From Candidatus Falkowbacteria bacterium RIFCSPLOWO2_02_FULL_45_15 (GTDB taxonomy: Bacteria > Patescibacteriota > Patescibacteriia > Patescibacteriales > XYC2-FULL-47-12): 5,580 nt of DNA. The notes under the pieces were generated by a model that did no database searches, had not been told where the DNA came from, and worked only from the letters and a program-made list of their open reading frames with translations. A program made the translations under genes and the position numbers. The stretch lies in contig MFFV01000023.1 in assembly GCA_001777995.1 (NCBI GenBank), positions 1 to 5,580 of the forward strand. Direction: 5' to 3'. Shown here one piece after another: positions 1 through 4,728 of this stretch. Numbering within the stretch: position 1 is the first letter of the stretch; each line of letters begins with the position of its first letter.

Positions 1-25
1 TAATTACCTAACTAATTTTAATTAT

Positions 26-247
26 ATGATGGGATATTTCTACGGCTACCCGGGCGGAATGGGTTTCGGGTGGCTGACAATGATCATTGGCTGGGTCTTA
101 GTTATACTAATAATTATTTGGTTGGCGCATTTAGTCAGCGGCCGTACCGATAAAAATTCGGCGCTGGATATCGCCCAAGAACGTTACGCGCGCGGCGAAA
201 TTACCAAGAAAGAATTGGCAGAAATAAAGAAAACGCTTAAAAGTTAA
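26..247 (+). CDS. SHOCT-domain small membrane protein
   Basis: This is a 73-residue protein with a Gly/Tyr-rich N terminus (about residues 3-15), one hydrophobic segment (about 16-37) and a charged C-terminal part. The stretch from about 45 to 71, with A46-L47-D48-I49, E52-R53-Y54-A55, G57-E58-I59 and E63-L64, is a clear SHOCT motif, a short helical module common at the C termini of small bacterial membrane proteins. SHOCT proteins of this layout often sit beside copper and other heavy-metal genes, which fits the neighbours here, but the module has no fixed biochemical role. ATG codons occur at 26 and 29; 26 is used because it is preceded by T, as at all other starts here, and neither has a Shine-Dalgarno sequence. 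The next gene begins 11 bases after the stop, so the two are probably co-transcribed. The call is firm for the domain and open for function. Confidence 0.85.
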   Translation: MMGYFYGYPGGMGFGWLTMIIGWVLVILIIIWLAHLVSGRTDKNSALDIAQERYARGEITKKELAEIKKTLKS

Positions 248-258
248 AATAATTATTT

Positions 259-663
259 ATGCCGGCCTATCGGTTGCAAATAGTAATAGTTATCGGCATC
301 ATCCTCGCTTTGGCGGTGATTCCTTTGACGTGGAGCGGTTGCGGCCAACAGAGCGTCCACTTAAGCTGTTCCGTCGGTTTAGAATGCAGCAGCGAAATTT
401 TTTCTGCCTTAACGCACATTACTGCCATGACTAAAGCAGTAGCCAACTTTTTAATCAGTAGCATGGTGGCTTTGTCGTTAGCGCTGGTTTGGCTAGCGTG
501 GTGGCGCCTGCCCCAGGCATTCGTTGCCGTACCCATTGCTGCCGGCGTGCGTTTAGGCGAACAAGGAGTTAGTAGCTATTACCGGCGTTTGCATCCCCAC
601 GACGTTTTAGTCGCCAATTTACCTAAAATATACCGCCGACACTTTGCTGTTCTAAGCAATTAA
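259..663 (+). CDS. Hypothetical two-helix membrane protein with Cys-containing loop
   Basis: I do not recognise this 134-residue protein. It has a hydrophobic N-terminal segment (about residues 6-24), a loop with three cysteines (C28, C37, C43), a second hydrophobic segment (about 62-82) and a basic, aromatic C-terminal part containing RR at 109-110 and RRH at 126-128. If the N terminus is cytoplasmic, the cysteine loop lies outside the membrane, where the DsbD-like product of 1257-2498 could act on it; this is inference. The start is ATG in an AT-rich context with no Shine-Dalgarno sequence, 11 bases after the SHOCT gene, which suggests a shared transcript. Two hairpins follow the stop, so this is probably the last gene of its unit. 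The opposite-strand reading frame over the same DNA has no supporting features and was discarded. Confidence 0.75.
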   Translation: MPAYRLQIVIVIGIILALAVIPLTWSGCGQQSVHLSCSVGLECSSEIFSALTHITAMTKAVANFLISSMVALSLALVWLAWWRLPQAFVAVPIAAGVRLGEQGVSSYYRRLHPHDVLVANLPKIYRRHFAVLSN

Positions 664-666
664 TCG

Positions 667-693
667 CTCTCCTTATTTTGATATTAAGGAGAG
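667..693 (+). terminator. Hairpin after 663, first of a tandem pair
   Basis: CTCTCCTTA (667-675) and TAAGGAGAG (685-693) are perfectly complementary and give a 9-bp stem with a 9-base loop, four bases after the upstream stop codon. No T-run follows directly, so alone it is not a classical intrinsic terminator. It may block 3' exonucleases or act with the second hairpin. The 3' arm contains AAGGAG, a Shine-Dalgarno-like string, but the next start is 59 bases downstream of the stem, so a translational role is unlikely. Confidence 0.5.
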
Positions 694-698
694 TAAGA

Positions 699-729
699 TT
701 TGCTTAGTTAAGCAAAGTGTTTTTATTTT
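699..729 (+). terminator. Probable intrinsic terminator
   Basis: TTTGCTT (699-705) pairs with AAGCAAA (710-716) around the four-base loop AGTT. The stem is followed by GTG and then a T-rich run (720-729, TTTTTATTTT). This is the layout of a Rho-independent terminator, although the stem is AT-rich and short. With the hairpin at 667-693 it suggests that transcription from the SHOCT block ends, wholly or partly, before the DUF1573 gene. The 7-bp stem could also be chance in such AT-rich DNA. Confidence 0.5.
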
Positions 730-751
730 AGTTATCTTAATAATCATCGCT

Positions 752-1246
752 ATGAAGACAAAACAATTTAACTATCTTATCTGTGGTATAGCGGCAGTCG
801 TCTTAGTGGCGGTGGGTTGGTACTTCCTGAACCAAACCATTAGCCGGCCGGCGTTAGCCGAGGGTAGGTTAGAAATAACGGAGAGCGATTATGATTTCGG
901 CGTTGTCGGACTGGCGCCCGTTAACCATATTTATCGCGTTAAAAATGCGGGCGCGGGCGACATTACGATTGTTAAAGTCGCCACTTCCTGCGGCTGCACC
1001 ACGGCGCAGTTGCGCCAGGGCAAGAGAATAACTCCCCCAATCGGCATGGACCACGGCAATCTGCCGCGAGTAAATTTTGTCTTAGGCGCGGGCGAGGAAA
1101 TGGAAGTAGTCGCTGCTTATAATCCGTTGGCCCACGGACCGGAAAACGCCGCTGGCTTCTTTCAGCGGGCGATTTATCTTAAGACCGAAAATCCTCGCGC
1201 TGAATATACTTTAACTTTTAACGTTACCGTTGACACCAATAAATAA
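752..1246 (+). CDS. DUF1573-family exported, membrane-anchored protein
   Basis: This 164-residue protein has an N-terminal hydrophobic anchor or signal segment (about residues 9-26) and one extracytoplasmic domain. D48-F49-G50, the K64-N65 and G67 region and the Cys motif C80-G81-C82-T83 are the hallmarks of DUF1573, a beta-sandwich (immunoglobulin-like) domain. The rest of the fold extends to the C terminus, with the linking segment G112 to N124 and a final strand near 150-162. The CGCT pair is the obvious functional site and could be a thiol-redox or metal ligand pair; the biochemical role of the family is not settled. The DsbD-like gene follows after only 10 bases, so the two are almost certainly co-transcribed, and the exported cysteine pair makes this a plausible redox partner. 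There is no lipobox, so the N-terminal helix probably stays as an anchor. Confidence 0.93.
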   Translation: MKTKQFNYLICGIAAVVLVAVGWYFLNQTISRPALAEGRLEITESDYDFGVVGLAPVNHIYRVKNAGAGDITIVKVATSCGCTTAQLRQGKRITPPIGMDHGNLPRVNFVLGAGEEMEVVAAYNPLAHGPENAAGFFQRAIYLKTENPRAEYTLTFNVTVDTNK

Positions 1247-1256
1247 GAAAGAATTT

Positions 1257-2498
1257 ATGAAAAAATTAAAGATAAAGAAATATTTAAGCAACGCGTTGAT
1301 AGTCAGTTTGCTATTAATTAGTTGGCATATCGCCCAAGCGGCGGAATCAGGAGGGCGCTATCAGACAGCGGCCATTTATTACAACGAAGCGTGCAGTGAT
1401 TGCAACCAGTATTTGACCCAAGAGCTAATGCCTTACTTGCAAGAACAGGGGCTAACCGTTGAATTGTTTGACTATCTCAACGACCGGTCGGTGAGAAAAG
1501 ATTTGAATGCCTTACAGGATAAAATTAACATCCCTTATGAATTGCAGAGCCATATTATGACTTTTCTTGATGACGGCAAAGTTATTATCGGCGGGCACGT
1601 GCCGCTAGAGCGGGTGCGCGAAGCAATGGCCGCCGATAGGTTGCCCCAGCCACTGCTGATTTTTCAGGACCAGATGTTAGGGATGTCGGGCATTCAGATT
1701 AAAGACGCTAAGTATGCGGTTTGGCAGCCCGAAACCGCCGCGCAAACGTACGGTTTAGACGAACCGTTAACGACCTATCTTGATTCTTGGCAGCGGCAGG
1801 AATTATTGCCAGCCCAAAACAGGCAACGCTCTTTATTGCCGCTGGTATTATTAACCGGGCTGCTTGACGGCATTAATCCCTGCGCCATCGCGGTGCTGCT
1901 GTTTTTTGTTGCCTTTCTATTTACGTTCAAAGGCAGCTTAAAGTTAATCGCGCTTTACGGCAGTCTTTACATCGGCATTATTTACCTGACGTATTTAGGC
2001 ATCGGCTTAGGTTTGTTTAAGGCGGTAGTTTTATCCAACGAACCCCACCTAATGGCTAAAATCGGCGCTTGGCTGATTATCGTTTTGGGCGGTATAAATA
2101 TTATCGGCTATTACCAGCCGCGTTTTCCGATTAAATTGCAGATGCCGCGCTTTTCTCAAGAAACATTGCGGCGCTGGCTGACTGCCGGAACTTTGCCGGC
2201 AGTTATTATCGGCGCGTTTTTGGTCGGCCTCTGTACTTTCCCTTGTTCCGGCGGAATTTACGTCGCTATCGTCGGCTTGCTCGCTTCTCGCCAAAATTTT
2301 TGGCAGGGCTTAAGCTACCTTTTGCTTTACAATGTAATGTTCGTGTTGCCGCTGATAATATTATTGGCTTTTGTCGGCAACCGGTACGCGCTCAACCGGA
2401 TAGCCGTCTGGCAGGCGGCTACGGCCAAAACATGGAAACTGTGGTTGGGCCTGGCCGCTGTCGCCACCGGCGTTATTATCTTAGCGTGGTTCGTTTAA
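1257..2498 (+). CDS. Thioredoxin-fold/CcdA-DsbD-like thiol electron transporter
   Basis: The 413-residue product begins with a signal peptide or anchor (about 1-29, ending AQAAE). An extracytoplasmic thioredoxin-like domain follows (about 35-175) with a C46-S-D-C49 active-site pair. Residues 91-121 (P93, L96, S98-H99, G113-H114-V115-P116) resemble the end of DUF411, a copper-associated thioredoxin-fold family. From about 192 a six-helix membrane core follows, with N207-P208-C209 in the first helix and C326-T-F-P-C330-S-G-G in the fourth. These match the two redox cysteine motifs of CcdA/DsbD, which carry electrons from cytoplasmic thioredoxin across the membrane; C209 and C330 are the likely pair. 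The prolines that usually follow the first Cys are absent. An in-frame TTG at 1230, inside the upstream gene, would extend the protein, but ATG 1257 gives a normal signal peptide. The neighbouring exported Cys proteins are its likely clients; this is inferred. Confidence 0.88.
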   Translation: MKKLKIKKYLSNALIVSLLLISWHIAQAAESGGRYQTAAIYYNEACSDCNQYLTQELMPYLQEQGLTVELFDYLNDRSVRKDLNALQDKINIPYELQSHIMTFLDDGKVIIGGHVPLERVREAMAADRLPQPLLIFQDQMLGMSGIQIKDAKYAVWQPETAAQTYGLDEPLTTYLDSWQRQELLPAQNRQRSLLPLVLLTGLLDGINPCAIAVLLFFVAFLFTFKGSLKLIALYGSLYIGIIYLTYLGIGLGLFKAVVLSNEPHLMAKIGAWLIIVLGGINIIGYYQPRFPIKLQMPRFSQETLRRWLTAGTLPAVIIGAFLVGLCTFPCSGGIYVAIVGLLASRQNFWQGLSYLLLYNVMFVLPLIILLAFVGNRYALNRIAVWQAATAKTWKLWLGLAAVATGVIILAWFV

Positions 2499-2513
2499 AA
2501 GCGGACTCGCTTT
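2498..2513 (+). terminator. Weak hairpin at the end of the DsbD-like gene
   Basis: AAAGCG (2498-2503) and CGCTTT (2508-2513) form a 6-bp stem with loop GACT, starting on the last base of the stop codon. It is followed by an AT-rich stretch (AATTTACT) rather than a clean T-run. It could attenuate transcription or mark a transcript end, but readthrough into the next genes is likely. Confidence 0.3.
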
Positions 2514-2531
2514 AATTTACTAAATTTATTT

Positions 2532-2690
2532 ATGTTTAAGCTATTCAACAGATTAAAAACAGCCAAAATAATCAATTCCCCCCAAAAACAAAACGAACAA
2601 AATCGCGACTGCCCGATGTGCCGCGTTTCACCGGAGGTTATCAGCCAACTAAAACAAGGAGTAAAACCGGGCCGTTGCCATAAATCCTAA
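2532..2690 (+). CDS. 52-residue CPMC-motif small protein
   Basis: Translating from ATG 2532 gives a 52-residue frame ending at TAA. The first 26 residues are basic and polar, with no membrane helix or convincing signal peptide. The second half holds C27-P-M-C30 and C49-H50. A CxxC plus a distal C-H pair is the usual ligand set of a small zinc-ribbon or soft-metal site, so a cytoplasmic metal-binding or thiol role is plausible, but I do not recognise the family. The start sits in an ATTTATTTATG context like several neighbours, the gaps on either side are short (33 and 25 bases), and codon use looks like that of the flanking genes; together these support a real gene. It is too short for a certain call. 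Confidence 0.7.
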   Translation: MFKLFNRLKTAKIINSPQKQNEQNRDCPMCRVSPEVISQLKQGVKPGRCHKS

Positions 2691-2715
2691 ACATTATTTA
2701 CTAATCATAAGTTGT

Positions 2716-3336
2716 ATGCAAAAAAAATACGGCATTGCCCTGATGTTCGTGCTGGTGTTTATGCTGATTATTAATCAGTGGCAATTAAGCGCGCTGAATA
2801 AAATGGCTGCCATGGCATCTTCACAAGCTAATGCCGCCGCGCCAGCCAATCCAACGGCAAGCGAAACTATGTTGTCGCCAGAGATTGCGGCTGTAGCTAG
2901 TGAACTGTTAGCGCGCGGCGTACCGCCCGTTTACGGCGCTAAGTTGGGAGTGAGTTTTGACGACCCGACCGCCGCTATTAACGTTTTAGCGCCTTTGGAG
3001 CAGGACACGCGCCTTAATAAACTAACCGGCGCGCTGCTGCAGCGCTACATCGCCATTGGCCAGCAGACCGCCTGCGAATTTTGTTGCGGCGCTACGACTT
3101 TGGTATTTCCGGACGGAAGCAAAGCGTGCGCCTGCGCCCATTCCGCGGCAATGCGCGGGGTGATTGCTTACCTGTTAACTACGGAAGGCAATACGATGAG
3201 CGACCAGCAAATACTCGCCGAAGCTAATAAATGGAAGTCGGTATTTTTTCCCGCGCCGACCGTACAGAAATATTTAGCCAGCCAAGGGCGGCAGACTGCG
3301 AGCCCGGCATTGCCGGCGCAGGTTGGCGGATGTTAA
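2716..3336 (+). CDS. Membrane-anchored Cys-cluster protein with LPAQVGGC C-terminal tag
   Basis: This 206-residue protein has an N-terminal anchor helix (about 5-20), an Ala/Pro/Ser-rich linker (about 30-52), an extracytoplasmic domain (about 54-185) and a short tail ending in L199-P-A-Q-V-G-G-C206. The domain contains a striking cluster: C120-E-F-C123-C124, then C138-A-C140-A-H142-S about 14 residues later, followed by A145-M146-R147-G148 in a predicted helix. Five cysteines and a histidine so close together suggest a soft-metal site or a redox centre. The C-x-C-x-H-S string loosely recalls the PCYCGC-motif proteins, but I cannot claim homology. The next gene, 35 bases on, encodes an anchored protein with the same last eight residues, so the two probably share a partner or processing route. 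The DsbD-like protein encoded upstream is a plausible reductant. Gene call firm; function unknown. Confidence 0.87.
   Translation: MQKKYGIALMFVLVFMLIINQWQLSALNKMAAMASSQANAAAPANPTASETMLSPEIAAVASELLARGVPPVYGAKLGVSFDDPTAAINVLAPLEQDTRLNKLTGALLQRYIAIGQQTACEFCCGATTLVFPDGSKACACAHSAAMRGVIAYLLTTEGNTMSDQQILAEANKWKSVFFPAPTVQKYLASQGRQTASPALPAQVGGC
3310..3333 (+). other. C-terminal tag LPAQVGGC, copy 1
   Basis: The last eight codons before the stop of the Cys-cluster protein encode LPAQVGGC, ending in a terminal cysteine. Copy 2, at 3615-3638, encodes the same peptide with five synonymous base differences. Confidence 0.8.
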
Positions 3337-3371
3337 TTTATTTACTTTATTATTAATTAAGCATTAAATTT

Positions 3372-3641
3372 ATGGACAACACAACTTTAAAGGCAGCGGC
3401 GGCGCAAGAAATAGACAGTCTCTTTGAACGGCGCCGCCAGCGCCTGCGGCTCTGGAAAGACGGCGTTGTTATCGGCGTGGTTATTATTTTACTGTTGATG
3501 ACTTTTTTTCAGTCAATAGAAATCGGCCGCCTGCGCGGGTACGTGCAAGCGGCTAATTCCGTTCGCGCTGCCGCCGCGTCCGCGTCTGCCCCCGCCGCTT
3601 CCACTAATGTTGGTCTGCCGGCGCAAGTAGGCGGCTGCTAA
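3372..3641 (+). CDS. Small anchored protein consisting of helix, linker and LPAQVGGC tag
   Basis: The 89-residue product starts with an acidic/basic cytoplasmic segment (about 1-30, with the strongly basic R20-R22 and R24-R26 region). One membrane helix follows (about 31-47), then a short polar stretch with I51-G52-R53-L54, an Ala/Ser/Pro-rich disordered linker (about 64-79) and L82-P-A-Q-V-G-G-C89 at the end. The positive-inside rule puts the tail outside the membrane. There is no folded domain apart from the helix, so the protein seems to exist to present the tail. The helix-to-linker part resembles the start of the preceding gene's product, as if that protein had lost its central Cys domain, though the resemblance is short. 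The next gene starts 10 bases downstream, so the set is an operon. I do not recognise a named family. Confidence 0.82.
   Translation: MDNTTLKAAAAQEIDSLFERRRQRLRLWKDGVVIGVVIILLLMTFFQSIEIGRLRGYVQAANSVRAAAASASAPAASTNVGLPAQVGGC
3615..3638 (+). other. C-terminal tag LPAQVGGC, copy 2
   Basis: The last eight codons before the stop encode the same peptide as at 3310-3333. The codons differ for Leu, Gln, Val, the second Gly and Cys, while the middle CCGGCG (Pro-Ala) and the first Gly codon are identical. Confidence 0.8.
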
Positions 3642-3651
3642 CGATAATTTT

Positions 3652-3909
3652 ATGCAAGGGGAAAAATTAATTATTGCTATTTTAGTAAGCTTAGCGTTGG
3701 GCGGCTTAGTTTGGTCGGCGGCGAGCATTTTTAGCGGGCAGGCGGCCGTATCGCCGTTAGTTAATAATCAAGAGAATTTTGCCAAAGCTTTGCAAGCCGA
3801 GCTGCCGGATAAATGCCAAACCCCGCCCGGCTATACCGAATCCGACTGGCAGGAACATCTGTCGCATCACCCGGACCTCTATGCCGAATGTTTTACCGAT
3901 AGTAAGTAA
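3652..3909 (+). CDS. Membrane-anchored small protein with C/H/HH/C motif
   Basis: This 85-residue protein has one N-terminal hydrophobic anchor (about 5-28) and a short extracytoplasmic part. The C-terminal segment from 55 to 80 is the informative part: C55, P58-P59-G60-Y61-T62, W66, H69, H72-H73-P74, Y77 and E79-C80. Two cysteines and three histidines within 26 residues look like a compact metal-binding motif, with C55, H69, H72 or H73 and C80 as possible ligands. The regular pattern suggests a conserved family, but I cannot name one. It lies 10 bases after the tagged small protein and 20 before the MerT-like gene, within the same operon. A role as an outside metal-capture or delivery peptide is inferred from the motif and the neighbours, and a purely structural or disulfide role is equally possible. 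Confidence 0.8.
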   Translation: MQGEKLIIAILVSLALGGLVWSAASIFSGQAAVSPLVNNQENFAKALQAELPDKCQTPPGYTESDWQEHLSHHPDLYAECFTDSK

Positions 3910-3929
3910 ATTCTGCCAATAAAAATAAT

Positions 3930-4358
3930 ATGCGGACAAAAGAAATTATTCGTTCAATTAAGCGAGGAGTGATCGCTATCTTCGGCTTAAGTTTTCTCTA
4001 TGGTATACTGATATTATTAACGATGCCTAACTTTCAGGAAGCGTTGGCGGTGACGGCGGAAGTTTGGTATTTATTAATAGCTATTATCATTAGTTTTGGC
4101 GCGCAATTCGGCCTTTGGTTTTATGTAAGAGCTATCAGACGCCAAACTAGCGGCGCTCTGCCGGGAGTAAGCGGAACCACTTCTTCGGTTTCGATGTTAG
4201 CTTGTTGCGCCCACCATTTGGTTGATTTGTTGCCGCTGTGGGGGCTGTCCGGCGCCGCTTTATTTTTGGGGCAGTACCAACGCCCGCTGCTCGGTATTAG
4301 TTTAGCGATTAATCTTTTAAGCATCGCCTACTTATTATATGTTGTTGCCAAAAAGTAA
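3930..4358 (+). CDS. MerT-like integral membrane protein (CCxHH motif)
   Basis: This 142-residue protein has about four hydrophobic segments (about 13-32, 44-66, 88-112 and 119-138). The third begins with C92-C93-A-H95-H96 and continues through D99, P102 and G105-L-S107-G108-A109; Q117-R118-P119 comes eight residues after the SGA. Mercuric transport proteins of the MerT type have a similar order in their first helix: a vicinal CC pair, a hydrophobic run, G-F-S-G-A and then a Y-R-P. The likeness in order and approximate spacing supports a MerT-like soft-metal membrane transporter, but the HH after CC and the position late in the chain are unlike classical MerT, so this could be a separate family. 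The gene overlaps the next by 20 bases, suggesting translational coupling. No MerP or MerA gene is in the window. The substrate (Hg, Cu or other) is unknown. Confidence 0.8.
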   Translation: MRTKEIIRSIKRGVIAIFGLSFLYGILILLTMPNFQEALAVTAEVWYLLIAIIISFGAQFGLWFYVRAIRRQTSGALPGVSGTTSSVSMLACCAHHLVDLLPLWGLSGAALFLGQYQRPLLGISLAINLLSIAYLLYVVAKK

Positions 4359-4701
4359 TTTTTTCTCTAAACATGGTTGGTGGATGTTATTAGGTTGTGC
4401 ATTGCCAATTATGGCTGCGCTTTTAATTTTTGTTTGGGGAAAATTGCCTAACGATTATTGGCTGTGGTTAGTAATATTGCTATGCCCGCTCGTTCATATA
4501 GTTATGATGCGCTCGCACGGGCATAACGGGCAAACAGCGTGCCGTCTAGAAGATGAGCAAGCGTCGGCTGCTAAATTTTATACTTGCCCCGAGTGCGGGC
4601 TGCGTTATGCCGATCCAGGATGGGCGAAAAAATGCGAAGCTTGGTGCCGGAAATATCAGAGCTGTAATTTAGCCATCACTAAACATGCGGTTAAAGATTA
4701 A
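4339..4701 (+). CDS. DUF2933-type membrane protein with C-terminal Cys-rich ribbon
   Basis: The 120-residue product has two hydrophobic segments (about 15-33 and 41-57), introduced by K11-H12-G13-W14-W15-M16, which is characteristic of DUF2933, a small membrane module often found near copper and other heavy-metal genes. H60-G-H62 and C68 follow. After a short linker comes a cytoplasmic or extracytoplasmic ribbon-like tail: C83-P-E-C86, then C99, W102-C103 and C109 with H116. The five spaced cysteines suggest a zinc-ribbon-like or soft-metal site; such tails also occur on other small proteins of metal clusters. ATG 4339 lies inside the end of the MerT-like gene (20-base overlap), and the KHGWWM segment needs this frame and an upstream start, so the overlap is real. 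The two proteins probably work together. Confidence 0.86.
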   Translation: MLLPKSNFFSKHGWWMLLGCALPIMAALLIFVWGKLPNDYWLWLVILLCPLVHIVMMRSHGHNGQTACRLEDEQASAAKFYTCPECGLRYADPGWAKKCEAWCRKYQSCNLAITKHAVKD

Positions 4702-4728
4702 TTTTATGTAGTGCGATTTAATTTTATG
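4698..4728 (+). repeat. Duplicated start context, TTAATTTTATG twice
   Basis: The 11-base string TTAATTTTATG occurs at 4698-4708 and at 4718-4728, each copy preceded by GAT or GATT. The first ATG (4706-4708) is followed at once by TAG, making a start-stop pair, and the second ATG (4726) is the start of the downstream gene. The first copy overlaps the stop codon of the upstream gene (4699-4701). Confidence 0.7.

Noticed and set aside
700..738. Possible promoter before 752 (TTGCTT with TATTTT, or TATCTT)
   Set aside because: The -35 matches only three of six bases, it overlaps the terminator stem and the -10 is weak. A promoter is expected here, but I cannot place it.
1230..1256. Upstream TTG start extending the DsbD-like protein by nine residues
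   Set aside because: It overlaps the end of the DUF1573 gene, lacks a start context and puts polar residues before a normal signal peptide that begins at ATG 1257.
2181..2203. Perfect 8-bp inverted repeat ACTGCCGG ... CCGGCAGT
   Set aside because: It lies inside the DsbD-like coding region, encodes ordinary residues of a membrane segment and has no T-run, so it is not a terminator and is probably chance in GC-rich codons.
2049..2294. Minus-strand open frame inside the DsbD-like gene, and similar antisense frames elsewhere
   Set aside because: They lie opposite well-supported genes, show no domain or motif and have low-quality compositions typical of shadows.
2243..2515. Plus-strand frame in another phase over the end of the DsbD-like gene
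   Set aside because: It overlaps conserved CcdA-type helices in the correct frame and encodes an Arg-rich chain without recognisable features.
3310..3333. LPAQVGGC as a sortase LPXTG-type signal
   Set aside because: The T-G is absent, the motif is at the very end, and no membrane helix or basic tail follows it, so classical sorting does not fit.
4711..4725. GTG start five codons upstream for the lycopene-cyclase-domain protein
   Set aside because: ATG 4726 has the TTAATTTTATG context seen at other starts, whereas the GTG is preceded by A and overlaps the ATG-TAG pair.
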